Below the pieces are notes generated by a model. That model had not been told where the DNA came from, ran no database searches, and saw nothing but the letters and a program-made list of their open reading frames with translations. 64,000 nt of DNA from JASHPR01 sp963739645 (GTDB lineage: Bacteria; Actinomycetota; Actinomycetes; Streptosporangiales; Streptosporangiaceae): assembly GCA_963739645.1 (NCBI GenBank), contig CAVUBM010000067.1, positions 1-64,000 of the forward strand, given 5' to 3'. Positions 51,839 through 60,076 of this stretch are shown in pieces; position 1 is the stretch's first letter, and the number at the start of each line of letters is the position of its first letter. The translations under genes were made by a program, and so were the position numbers.

Positions 51839-54037
51839 TCAGGGCGCGGCTGCTGACGGTGAGAGCTGAGGGGCGGGTGAGGCGTCCGCCGGGGCCGCGT
51901 CGGCCTCGCGCATGCCGTACCTCGCGTACAGGCCGCGCAGCGGCTTCGGCGCCCACCAGTTCGCGGGCCCGAGCAGCCGCATCACGGCGGGCACCAGCAG
52001 CACCCGCACCACGGTCGCGTCCACGATCAGCGCCACGATCATCCCGACGCCCATCAGCTTGATGAACACGATCCCGGAGGCGGAGAACGCCCCGATCACG
52101 ATGATCAGCAGCAGCGCCAGGCTCGTGATCAGCCCGCCGGTGCGCTGCAGCCCGCTGGCCACGGCGGCGGTGTTGTCGCCGGTGAGGTCGTAGCGCTCGC
52201 GGACCCGGGACAGCAGGAACACCTCGTAGTCCATAGACAGCCCGAACATGATCGCGAACATCAGGATCGGCATGGTCGGGTCGATGGTCCCGTTCGGCGT
52301 GAAGTTCAGCAGCCCGGACAGGTGGCCCTCCTGGAAGATCCACACCACCACGCCGTACATCGCCGACAGCGACAGCACGTTCATCACGATCGCCTTGACC
52401 GGCAGCACCACCGACCCGAACGCGAGGAACAGCAGCACAAACGTGGCCAGCGCCACGACCAGCGCCATCCACGGCAGCGTCCGCCCCAGGCTGGACAGCT
52501 CATCCACGAGCTGCGCGCTCTGCCCGCCCACGTAGGCCCGTGCCCCGGCCGGGGGCGCGATGTCCCGGACCTGCCCGACGATGGCCCGGGCGGCCGACGA
52601 GTTAGGACCAGGGCCATAACGCATATCCACGCGCGCGATGTCCCCGCGCACCCCGGTGATCTGGGCGCCGGTGACTCCGGGGACGTGCTGCAGCCTGGTC
52701 ACGTACGACGCGAGCCCGGCCTGCCGCGCGGGCGAGCCGGCGACCGGTCCGCCGAACCTCACCACGGACTCGATCGGGGCGGTGGGGTTGCCGGGGAAGT
52801 CGCGGTTCAGCGCCTCGGTGACCACCCGGGGGCCGGCCCCGGCCGGCAGCGCGGTCGCGTCGGTCCCGCCCCAGGTGACCCGCAGGAACGGCGCGCCGAG
52901 CGCGAGCAGCACGACCACGATCGGGACCGCGTACAGCACCGGCCGCCGCATGACACTGCTCGCCACCCGGTACCAGGTACCGGTGCCGTCCGGGGCGGGC
53001 GGCCGGTTCACCGACTTGCGGATGCGCAGCGCGTTCACCCGGGGGCCGAGCACGGCCAGCAGCGCGGGCATCACGGTCAGCGCGGCCAGCACGTCCACCA
53101 GCACGGTCGCGACCCCGCCGTAGCCCATCGACCGCAGGAACGTCTCAGGGAACAGCATCAGGCTGGCCAGGGCCGTGGCCACGGTGATGCCGGAGACCGC
53201 CACCGTCCGGCCCGCGGTGGCCACGGTCCGCGCGACCGCGTCCTCGACGCTGGGCTGGCCGCGCAGTTCCTCGCGGAACCGGCTGACCAGGAACAGCCCG
53301 TAGTCGATCGCCAGGCCGAGGCCCAGGATCGTGGTGATGTTGATCGAGTAGATCGACACCGCGGTGCCCAGGGTCAGCAGCCGCAGCGCGGTGAACGAGC
53401 CGAGGATCGCGATGCCGCCGATGGCCAGCGGCAGGCTGGCCGCGGCCAGGCTGCCGAAGATGAGCAGCATCACGATCAGCAGCACCGGCATGGAGAACCC
53501 CTCGGCCCGGCCGATGTCGGAGCTGACCTGCTTGTTGATGGCCTGCTCGGTGGGGATGAGACCGCCGGTCTGGGTGGTCAGGCCGGGCGCGGGCAGGTCA
53601 CCCTTGATCGCGTCATAGCTCTTGATCCTGGCCGCATCGTCCGGCCCGGCCAGCTCGAGCACCGCGTAGGTCTCGCGCCCGCTGGCGCTCACGAACTGCG
53701 GCGACCTGGTCGACCAGTACGTCTCGTACCCCAGCACGCTGCTGTGCGGCAGCGCCGCCAGCGTGCCGGTGACCGCCGAGCGGAACCCGGGCGACCGGAC
53801 GGTCTGGTCCGGGCTGGAGTAGAGCACGACCACGTCGCCGGCGTCGCGGCCGAACGCGGACGTGGCCAGGTTGCTGGCCTGCTGGCTCTGGCTGTTGGAC
53901 GGGGTGAATCCCCCCGACGACTGCAGCTTGCTGAACACGCCGGTGCCCCAGACCGCGGCGAACACGACGGCCAGCAGCGAGATCACCAGCACCAGCCGGC
54001 GACGACGGTATACGACACGTCCCCAGCGCTCGAACAT
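51839..54037 (-). CDS. MMPL family RND-type transporter
   Basis: 732 residues from ATG 54037 (GGAGGGG upstream). Twelve helices in two repeats: N-terminal VISLLAVVFAAVWGTGVFSK, an extracytoplasmic domain with SNSQSQQASNLATSAFGRDA, helices with LGLGLAIDYGLFLVSRFREE (the GxxxDY motif of MmpL proton relay), then a second half with RPVLYAVPIVVVLLALGAPF and FGLSMDYEVFLLSRVRERYD (second GxxxDY). The family exports lipids, siderophores or drugs using the proton gradient. It is divergent from a TetR regulator at 54237, so it is likely a drug/lipid efflux module under that repressor. Intact across 2.2 kb. Confidence 0.93.
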   Translation of the reverse strand: MFERWGRVVYRRRRLVLVISLLAVVFAAVWGTGVFSKLQSSGGFTPSNSQSQQASNLATSAFGRDAGDVVVLYSSPDQTVRSPGFRSAVTGTLAALPHSSVLGYETYWSTRSPQFVSASGRETYAVLELAGPDDAARIKSYDAIKGDLPAPGLTTQTGGLIPTEQAINKQVSSDIGRAEGFSMPVLLIVMLLIFGSLAAASLPLAIGGIAILGSFTALRLLTLGTAVSIYSINITTILGLGLAIDYGLFLVSRFREELRGQPSVEDAVARTVATAGRTVAVSGITVATALASLMLFPETFLRSMGYGGVATVLVDVLAALTVMPALLAVLGPRVNALRIRKSVNRPPAPDGTGTWYRVASSVMRRPVLYAVPIVVVLLALGAPFLRVTWGGTDATALPAGAGPRVVTEALNRDFPGNPTAPIESVVRFGGPVAGSPARQAGLASYVTRLQHVPGVTGAQITGVRGDIARVDMRYGPGPNSSAARAIVGQVRDIAPPAGARAYVGGQSAQLVDELSSLGRTLPWMALVVALATFVLLFLAFGSVVLPVKAIVMNVLSLSAMYGVVVWIFQEGHLSGLLNFTPNGTIDPTMPILMFAIMFGLSMDYEVFLLSRVRERYDLTGDNTAAVASGLQRTGGLITSLALLLIIVIGAFSASGIVFIKLMGVGMIVALIVDATVVRVLLVPAVMRLLGPANWWAPKPLRGLYARYGMREADAAPADASPAPQLSPSAAAP

Positions 54038-54081
54038 GACCCCTCCGCGAGTTAAACTTAAGGATCGTCACAACAGTGAAC

Positions 54082-54106
54082 GGTGTAAACTGCTAATGGT
54101 GTTAAC
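54082..54106. promoter_or_regulatory. Direct-repeat operator between MMPL and TetR genes
   Basis: GGTGTAAAC (54082-54090) and GGTGTTAAC (54098-54106), centres 16 bases apart in an AT-rich stretch; GTTAAACTTAAGG (54051-54063) closer to the MMPL start shares the GTTAA core. Likely sites for the divergent TetR protein. Confidence 0.5.
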
Positions 54107-54236
54107 TTGGCATACGCAGTTCACGGATGTCAAGCGCGTTTACCAGGCCGCGCGTCCCGCCCCGGGGCGGCCGGGAGCCGGCGGAGGAACAGCCGGGAAC
54201 GGGCACTGAGCGGCCGGGTATCCGGCGGGAGGGTAC

Positions 54237-54968
54237 ATGGTCCAGGCGCCGAACCGGCGTGATCGCGTTCGGGCGGCGACCACCGAGGAGATCAAGCAGA
54301 CCGCACGCCGGATCCTGGTCTCCGACGGACCCGACGCCGTGTCCCTGCGCGCGATCGCCCGCGAAATGGGCATGACCGCGCCCGCGCTCTACCGCTACTT
54401 CGGCAGCCACGAGGAACTGATCAAGCACGTCATCGCCGACATCTTCACCGAGCTCACCGCGGACCTGCACGCGGCGATCGCCGCGGCGGGCGCCGGAAGC
54501 GACGGCGACCTGACCGCCATGGTCATCGCGGCCGCCCGGGAGTTCCGGCGCTGGTCGCTCACCAACCAGCGGGAGTTCGGCCTGCTGTTCGGCACGCCGC
54601 TGCCCGGCGTGAACATCGAGCAGGACGAGATCACCGCGGAGGGCGGCGGGAAGTTCGGCAACACGTTCTTCCTGCTGATCCTGGAGCTGTGGCGCAAGCA
54701 CCCGTTCCCCGTGCCGGCCGATGACGAGATCGACCCCGGGCTGCGCGCCCAGCTCGACCGTTACCGCGAGGGCCTGGGTGAGCTGGCCGCTGGCCTGCCG
54801 CAGGGCCTGCTGCTGACCTTCCTGCGCTGCTGGGTGCGGCTCTACGGCATCGTGAGCCTGGAGGTGTTCGGCCACCTCGGCTTCGCCCTCGACGACGCCG
54901 AGCCGCTGTTCGAGCTGATGCTCGCGGAGACCGCGCCCCTGCTCGGCCTGGACTACCGGCCGCGCTAG
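54237..54968 (+). CDS. TetR family regulator of the MMPL exporter
   Basis: 243 residues from ATG 54237 (GGCGGGAGGG upstream). N-terminal HTH: TTEEIKQTARRILVSDGPDA, VSLRAIAREMGMTAPALYRY and FGSHEELIKHVIADIFTELT, a typical TetR_N with the recognition helix TAPALYRY. The C-terminal helical ligand domain (FRRWSLTNQREFGLLFGTPL, LTFLRCWVRLYGIVSLEVFG) matches the TetR_C_13/WHG-like group. Divergent from the MMPL gene with operator-like repeats in between, so it most likely represses it. Four bases separate its stop from the convergent ABC permease. Confidence 0.92.
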   Translation: MVQAPNRRDRVRAATTEEIKQTARRILVSDGPDAVSLRAIAREMGMTAPALYRYFGSHEELIKHVIADIFTELTADLHAAIAAAGAGSDGDLTAMVIAAAREFRRWSLTNQREFGLLFGTPLPGVNIEQDEITAEGGGKFGNTFFLLILELWRKHPFPVPADDEIDPGLRAQLDRYREGLGELAAGLPQGLLLTFLRCWVRLYGIVSLEVFGHLGFALDDAEPLFELMLAETAPLLGLDYRPR

Positions 54969-54971
54969 CGG

Positions 54972-55811
54972 TCAGGTCCCGGCCGACACGTACCGGTGCA
55001 CCGACAGCGCCGCGAACACCACCAGCAGCACGGCCGACCACATCAGCGTGGCCGGCACCGGGTGCTGCAGCGGCCAGGCCGTGGCGGCCGGGGCCGCGCC
55101 CGGGTTGCCGAACAGCTGGCGGCAGGCGGCGGTCAGCGCGCTCACCGGGTTCCAGCTCGCGATCAGGCGCAGCCAGGCCGGCATGTGGGCGACCGGCACG
55201 AACGCGTTGCTGACCATGGTGACCGGGAACATGAGCGGGGCCAGGCTGTCCACGGTCTTCTCGTTCTTCAGCGCCAGCCCCAGGTAGACGCCGATCCAGC
55301 TCATCGCGTACCGGAACACCAGGATGAGGGTGAAGGCCGCCGCCGCGCGGGCGAGGCCGTCGTCGGCCCGCCACCCGACGGCCAGGCCGCAGCCGGCCAT
55401 GATCAGCGTGGAGATGACGCCGATGATGATGTCGGAGCCGGTCTGCCCGAACGGGACCGCCAGCCGGGCCATCGGCATCGAGCGGAACCGGTCGATGACG
55501 CCCTTGGACTTCTCTGAGGCGATCGTCATCGCGTTGAGCAGGACGGACAGGGCCGCGGTCATCGCGAACAGCCCGGGCATCAGGTAGGCCCGGTAGTCGC
55601 CGCCGCCCGGCACCCCGATCGCGCTGCCGAAGACGTAGCCGAACAGCAGCGTCAGCGCGGCCGGGAACAGCAGCGCCGGAATCAGCTGCCCGGGCTGGGC
55701 CTTGATGTGCCAGAACTCCCGCCGGACCAGGGTCCATCCGTCGGCCAGCGTCCAGCGCAGCCGGGACGTCACGGTGACAGGGACCGGAGGGTTTTCGATG
55801 GCCGTGGTCAT
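54972..55811 (-). CDS. ABC-2 type exporter permease (DrrB-like)
   Basis: 279 residues with six helices. It begins GWTLVRREFWHIKAQPGQLI and PALLFPAALTLLFGYVFGSA, then YRAYLMPGLFAMTAALSVLL, EKSKGVIDRFRSMPMARLAV (the ABC-2 coupling 'E...G..er.ratP' motif), VPVAHMPAWLRLIASWNPVS and a last helix MWSAVLLVVFAALSVHRYVS. DrrB-type permeases export anthracyclines and similar compounds with a DrrA ATPase. The start overlaps the stop of the ATPase gene by 4 bases (ATGA type, 55808-55811), a classical coupled pair. Confidence 0.92.
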   Translation of the reverse strand: MTTAIENPPVPVTVTSRLRWTLADGWTLVRREFWHIKAQPGQLIPALLFPAALTLLFGYVFGSAIGVPGGGDYRAYLMPGLFAMTAALSVLLNAMTIASEKSKGVIDRFRSMPMARLAVPFGQTGSDIIIGVISTLIMAGCGLAVGWRADDGLARAAAAFTLILVFRYAMSWIGVYLGLALKNEKTVDSLAPLMFPVTMVSNAFVPVAHMPAWLRLIASWNPVSALTAACRQLFGNPGAAPAATAWPLQHPVPATLMWSAVLLVVFAALSVHRYVSAGT

Positions 55812-56827
55812 CGCGGGCTCGCCTCCATCGTCGCGGGCGCTTTCTGGTCCGTGGCCGGTCCGCCCGCTGCGAGCGGGCCGGTCAGGCGGAGGAAGACCTC
55901 ATCGAGCGTGGGCCTGCGCAGCGCGACGTCTTCGGCGATCACCCCGGCCCGGTCCAGCTCGCGCACGACCTCGGTCAGGACCAGCGCGCCGCCGCTGATC
56001 GGGGCGCTGACCCGGCGCTGCCCCGGCTCCACCTCGGTGCCGTCCGCGCCGGGCCCCGCGATCCGCTCCAGTACCGCGGCGGCCGCGGGCAGCGCGGACA
56101 CGTCAGGCACGACCACATCGAGCCGGTCGCCGATGGCCGCCTTCAGCTCGTCCGGCGGGCCCGACGCGACCACCTGGCCGTGATCGACCACGGCGATCAG
56201 GTCGGCCAGGTGATCGGCCTCGTCGAGGTACTGCGTGGTCAGCAGCACGGTGGTGCCGCCCGCCACGAGCTCGCGGATGCTGGCCCAGATCTCGCTCCGG
56301 CTGCCCGGGTCGAGCCCGGTGGTCGGCTCGTCGAGGAACAGCACGGGCGGCGCCACGATCAGGCTGGCGATCAGGTCCAGACGGCGGCGCATGCCGCCTG
56401 AGTAGGTCTCGGTGAGCCTGGCGGCGGCCCCGGCCAGGCCGAACCGGTCGAGCAGCTCGTCGGCCCGGCGCCGGGCCGCCCGGTCGCTGAGATGGTAGAG
56501 ACGGCCGAACATGCGCAGGTTGTCGCGGCCGGACAGCTTCTCGTCCACGGCCGCGTGCTGGCCCGCCAGCCCGATCCGGTAGCGCACCTGGCCGGGCTGG
56601 CGCATCACGTCGTAGCCCGCCACCCTGGCCCGCCCGGCATCGGGCCTGACCAGCGTGGCCAGGATGCGGACGGCCGTGGTCTTGCCCGCACCGTTCGGCC
56701 CGAGCATGCCGCACACCGTGCCGGGCGCCACGCGCAGGTCCAGGCCGCGCAGGGCCTCGGTCGGGCCGAAGCGCTTGCGCAGGCCCTCGGCGAGGACGAT
56801 CGCCTCGCTGTCCGCTGGTTCGCTCAT
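55808..56827 (-). CDS. ABC transporter ATP-binding protein (DrrA-like)
   Basis: 339 residues from ATG 56827 (GGGAGAACGTG upstream; the in-frame region further up is not conserved). Walker A GMLGPNGAGKTTAVRILATL, Q-loop RIGLAGQHAAVDEKLSGRDN, signature YSGGMRRRLDLIASLIVAPP, Walker B VLFLDEPTTGLDPGSRSEIW, and H-loop replaced by LLTTQYLDEADHLADLIAVV (Gln for His, as in the DrrA group). The C-terminal ~90 residues (DVSALPAAAAVLERIAGPGA, RRPTLDEVFLRLTG) form the DrrA-type regulatory tail (DUF4162-like). Energises the permease encoded downstream. Its divergent neighbour is a TetR regulator with a palindrome between them. Confidence 0.93.
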   Translation of the reverse strand: MSEPADSEAIVLAEGLRKRFGPTEALRGLDLRVAPGTVCGMLGPNGAGKTTAVRILATLVRPDAGRARVAGYDVMRQPGQVRYRIGLAGQHAAVDEKLSGRDNLRMFGRLYHLSDRAARRRADELLDRFGLAGAAARLTETYSGGMRRRLDLIASLIVAPPVLFLDEPTTGLDPGSRSEIWASIRELVAGGTTVLLTTQYLDEADHLADLIAVVDHGQVVASGPPDELKAAIGDRLDVVVPDVSALPAAAAVLERIAGPGADGTEVEPGQRRVSAPISGGALVLTEVVRELDRAGVIAEDVALRRPTLDEVFLRLTGPLAAGGPATDQKAPATMEASPR

Positions 56828-56908
56828 CACGTTCTCCCGTCCCGGCCGCGCCGGGGCACTCAGCCCGGACCACGGCCGCTGCCGTCGCCGCTCATCTGCG
56901 CGTACCAC

Positions 56909-56922
56909 GTACGCATGCGTAC
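56909..56922. promoter_or_regulatory. Perfect 14-base palindrome in the ABC/TetR intergenic region
   Basis: GTACGCATGCGTAC, flanked by further GTAC-containing half-sites (CGTACCACGTAC before, AACGTACTCAGACGGTACGC after). It sits 82 bases before the ABC ATPase start and 122 bases before the TetR start. Likely operator of the TetR protein. Confidence 0.65.
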
Positions 56923-57043
56923 AACGTACTCAGACGGTACGCTGTATGCAAGAGGGATTTCGCGATCCTGGTCGATGGACCAACCCCGATCCACGAGGTT
57001 CAGGAGAGCTCGCGGGGCTGGGCAGCCGGCCGCATGGGAGGTG

Positions 57044-57826
57044 ATGCGCGTGCCAGCGGACAGCCAGCCGTACGTCTGGATGCGCCCGGACCGGCCCCGG
57101 CGCGGCCCGCAGCCGCCGCTGACCCGGGAGCAGATCGCCACGGTCGCGATCAGGCTCGCCGACGCGGACGGGGTGCACGGGGTGACCATGCGCCGGGTCG
57201 CGGCCGAGCTCGGCTGCGGCACCATGTCCCTGTACCGGCACGTGCGCAGCAAGGACGAGCTGCTCGACGTCATGATCGACGCGGTGGTCGGCGAGGAAGG
57301 CACGGTGCCGCCGGGCCCGGCGGGTGGCCACACAGGGCCGTCCGGTGGTGACTGGCGCACGGTCCTCGCGGTTACAGCCCGCGGGCAGCGCAACGCGTTC
57401 TTGCGCCACCCGTGGCTGGCGCTGGTCACGCCGAGCCGCCCGCTGCTGGGCCCGAACGTGCTCGCGCAGATCGACTTCCTGCTGTCCACCGTGGACGGGC
57501 TCGGCCTGGCCATGAACGAGATGGTCGGCATCATCCGCACCGTCGACGCGTTCGTGCGCGGCTACGCGCAGACCGAGCTCGCCGAGCAGCAATGGCGCCG
57601 CCCCTGGGCCGAGCTGGACGACGACGCGTGGCACCGCGAGGCGCTCCCCTACGTCCAGCACATCGCCGAGTCCGGGCGGTACCCGTTCTTCACCCGCATG
57701 ATCGCCGAGGCGGAGAAGTTCCCCGACCCCGACGCGACGTTCGAGTGGCAGCTGCAGCGGGTCCTCGACGGACTCGCCCGGGCGATTCCCGCGCCGCTGG
57801 CGGGTGAGAGACAGCCGGACGGCTAG
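57044..57826 (+). CDS. TetR/AcrR family regulator of the ABC exporter
   Basis: 260 residues from ATG 57044; GTG 57050 has better spacing from GGGAGG and may be the real start. N-terminal extension QPYVWMRPDRPRRGPQPPLT, then TetR_N: REQIATVAIRLADADGVHGV, TMRRVAAELGCGTMSLYRHV and RSKDELLDVMIDAVVGEEGT. The C-terminal TetR_C_1-type domain (LAVTARGQRNAFLRHPWLAL, LAMNEMVGIIRTVDAFVRGY, ESGRYPFFTRMIAEAEKFPD) is the kind found in regulators next to DrrAB-like exporters. It is divergent from the ABC genes with a palindromic operator in between, so repression of drrAB-like genes is the likely role. Confidence 0.92.
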   Translation: MRVPADSQPYVWMRPDRPRRGPQPPLTREQIATVAIRLADADGVHGVTMRRVAAELGCGTMSLYRHVRSKDELLDVMIDAVVGEEGTVPPGPAGGHTGPSGGDWRTVLAVTARGQRNAFLRHPWLALVTPSRPLLGPNVLAQIDFLLSTVDGLGLAMNEMVGIIRTVDAFVRGYAQTELAEQQWRRPWAELDDDAWHREALPYVQHIAESGRYPFFTRMIAEAEKFPDPDATFEWQLQRVLDGLARAIPAPLAGERQPDG

Positions 57827-58286
57827 CGTAAAGGCGCTATTACGGCAGTACTGCAGGCACGGGACCGAGAGGTGGCACATCATGCGGAGCGCTAAGCGCA
57901 GACGGCGGGGCGCCTGATGCCTCCCGGGCGGCCGGCCGAGGGATCGCCCGGCGATCTGGTGGCGGTCTTCATCGACCTGGAGGAGCACCGCAGCCACAGT
58001 CCCCGCGGCAAAGGACAGCACCGCAGCCACGGTCCCCGCAGCATCGGTCCCTGCCGCAGCGGCCGCCACAGCCAAGGACACGGGGGCGGGGCCACGCGGC
58101 GCAGGAAGGGCGCGGCCAAGCAGACGGCGATACCCTGACCGCCGCCCGCGCCCCACGCTGACGGCCCGTCACGCCAGGCCCGGCAGGCCGCCCCGCCACA
58201 CGGCTACCCAGGCCGTGTCTGCCCAGGCCGCGCCCTGTTTGAACGTTCATTTCATAAATGGCCGTTCCGCCGTTATTCTCGTGATT
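57827..58286. other. 460-base stretch with only doubtful tiny ORFs and a short repeat
   Basis: A tiny ORF at 57882-57917 (RBS GAGAGG, peptide MRSAKRRRRGA) is stop-start coupled (TGATG) to a 73-codon ORF at 57917-58138 rich in His, Ser, Arg and Gly (EEHRSHSPRGKGQHRSHGPR). The His/Ser-rich part comes from a 33-base direct repeat around 57983-58045 (CACCGCAGCCAC...). Neither frame has family support; the coupling is the only positive sign. GAACGTTC at 58241-58248 in an AT-richer patch probably belongs to the promoter of the methyltransferase gene. Confidence 0.3.
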
Positions 58287-59132
58287 GTGACGGCCAAGCT
58301 CTCGCAGGTTCCACCGGGCGTTGACCCCACCAAGCCCAGTCCGGCCCGCATGTACGACTACGTGCTGGGCGGCAAGCACAACCTGCCGGTCGACCGCGCG
58401 GCCGTGGACCGGATCCGGCAGAACACGCCGGACCTGGAGGACGCGGCCTGGGTGAACCGCGGGTTCCACCGGCGGGCCGCCCGCTGGATGGCCACGGACA
58501 GGGGCACCCGCCAGTTCATCGACATCGGTTCCGGCCTGCCCACCGAGGGCAACACGCACGGGGTGGTGCAGCGGATCGCGCCGGACGCGTGCGTCGCCTA
58601 CGTCGACAACGACCCGATGGTCAGCGCGTATGCGGGTGAGCTGCTGGCTTCCGACGGGACGACCGTTGTGATCACCGCGGACCTGCGCGAGGTCGACGCG
58701 GTGCTGGAGAAGCTGCGGACGCTGATCGACTTCGATGAGCCCGCGGGGCTGATGATGACCGCGGTGCTGCATTTCGTGGAGGACGCGTCGGACCCGTGGG
58801 ACCTGGTGGCGCGGTATGTGGACGCCCTGGCCCCGGACAGCTACCTGGCGCTGTCCCACGCCACGTACGACCGGCTGCCGACCCGCCTGGTGCAGGCCGC
58901 CACCGAGGTGTACTCGGGCGCGACGCAGAACATGCACCCGCGCTCGCGGGCCGAGGTCGAGCGGTTCTTCACGGGCCTGGAGCTCATGCCGCCGTACGAG
59001 GGCGCCGAGCCCGAGGTGGTGCACGTCGGCCTGTGGGGTGCCGAGGATCCCGAGCTCGCCGACAGCGACGGCTCCCACTGGTGGTACGGCGGGGTGGCCC
59101 GCTGGCCCGGGCGGGAGCCCGAGCCCCGCTGA
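58287..59132 (+). CDS. SAM-dependent methyltransferase, DUF574 (Methyltransf_19) family
   Basis: 281 residues from GTG 58287. Family blocks: VPPGVDPTKPSPARMYDYVL, GGKHNLPVDRAAVDRI, NRGFHRRAARWMATDRGTRQ, FIDIGSGLPTEGNTHGVVQR (SAM loop), VAYVDNDPMVSAYAGELLAS (acidic ribose-binding residue), GLMMTAVLHFVEDASDPWDL and ALSHATYDRLPTRLVQAATE. This family is strongly expanded in actinomycetes of the Streptomyces/Streptosporangiales type, and its substrates are mostly unknown. Stand-alone gene. Complete, with normal length. Confidence 0.92.
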   Translation: MTAKLSQVPPGVDPTKPSPARMYDYVLGGKHNLPVDRAAVDRIRQNTPDLEDAAWVNRGFHRRAARWMATDRGTRQFIDIGSGLPTEGNTHGVVQRIAPDACVAYVDNDPMVSAYAGELLASDGTTVVITADLREVDAVLEKLRTLIDFDEPAGLMMTAVLHFVEDASDPWDLVARYVDALAPDSYLALSHATYDRLPTRLVQAATEVYSGATQNMHPRSRAEVERFFTGLELMPPYEGAEPEVVHVGLWGAEDPELADSDGSHWWYGGVARWPGREPEPR

Positions 59133-59224
59133 GCCGGGCCAGCCCGATGCTGGCCGCGACGGCCGGCTTGCGGGCGCGAGCGGACAGCATGGCGGGGGGT
59201 TCCGGGGGGCCGCAGGCCCCCGGG

Positions 59225-60076
59225 TTAGCACAGCTCGTCGTCGGCGGCGAGCTGCTGGTAGGCGGGGGTAAGCAGGGTCAGCAGGTCCTGGCCGCGGATC
59301 AGGACCGGCGGCGGCTCGAACGTCCGCAGCAGCAGGTCGGGCGCGGTGGCCGGGGCGGGCGGCAGCGCACGCAGCCGGGCCAGGCTCATGCCCGGGGACC
59401 AGAAGTCGGCCAGGCACTGGGCCAGCGGGCGGTCGGTGACGTCGATGAGCGGCCGGGCCGCCTCGGGCGGTGCCGCGGTCAGGCGCAGCGCACCGAGCAG
59501 GTCCTCCCGGTCGCGGCCGCGCCAGGCCAGGATGCCGAACGGGTCAACGTCGAACGCCTCGGCGAGCACGTAGCAGACCGCGGCCAGGTGCTTGCACGGC
59601 ACCTCCCAGTCCGGGCAGGAGCAGGACATCTCCAGGTCCCGGGCCGAGCGCGGGAACAGCGGGGTGCCGCAGCCGGCGAACACCTCCTCTATCTCCCGCG
59701 GCATCTCGCCGGCCAGCAGCTTGGCCCGGAACAGCGCCTGCCCGGCCAGGGCCTGCTCCACCCGGCGCCACTGCGGCGTGGTGAGCGGCGTGACCTGGAT
59801 CCGCACCCGGTACGGCTTGGGCCGCGACCCCTGCACCTGGGCGGTCACGTAGCCGCACGAGATCTCGAAGCCGAGCACCTGGCCCCGGCGGGCGTAGTTC
59901 CGGCCCCGGGCCAGCCGCCCGCTCATGCCGAACGACTCGAGCACGTCGATGAACCGGCGCGACCACCACTGCTCACCGATCGCGCCGCGCTTGCTGCGGG
60001 CCCTGATGCCGCCCTCGACCTGCACCGGCCGGGCGGGCGGCCAGTCGGAGCCCCAGCGAGAATCCCAGCCGCTCAC
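59225..60076 (-). CDS. SWIM zinc-finger protein, partner of the SNF2 helicase
   Basis: 283 residues from ATG 60076. N-terminus: KRGAIGEQWWSRRFIDVLES, FGMSGRLARGRNYARRGQVL, FEISCGYVTAQVQGSRPKPY. The SWIM motif DLEMSCSCPDWEVPCKHLAA (C-x-C-x6-C-x-H) at ~193-212 is followed by VCYVLAEAFDVDPFGILAWR. Such SWIM proteins are encoded directly after SNF2/RapA-like helicases in many actinomycetes and probably bind nucleic acid in a common complex. Here the ATG overlaps the stop of the helicase gene (ATGA, 60073-60076), so translation is coupled. Confidence 0.9.
   Translation of the reverse strand: MSGWDSRWGSDWPPARPVQVEGGIRARSKRGAIGEQWWSRRFIDVLESFGMSGRLARGRNYARRGQVLGFEISCGYVTAQVQGSRPKPYRVRIQVTPLTTPQWRRVEQALAGQALFRAKLLAGEMPREIEEVFAGCGTPLFPRSARDLEMSCSCPDWEVPCKHLAAVCYVLAEAFDVDPFGILAWRGRDREDLLGALRLTAAPPEAARPLIDVTDRPLAQCLADFWSPGMSLARLRALPPAPATAPDLLLRTFEPPPVLIRGQDLLTLLTPAYQQLAADDELC

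Noticed and set aside
52322..54055. 577-codon open frame antisense to the MMPL gene
   Set aside because: Arg/His/Gln-rich translation without helices or domains; the MMPL reading has both GxxxDY motifs.
57917..58138. 73-codon His/Ser/Arg-rich frame as a confident gene
   Set aside because: Only stop-start coupling supports it; composition comes from a short repeat. Kept as a doubtful note, not as a CDS.
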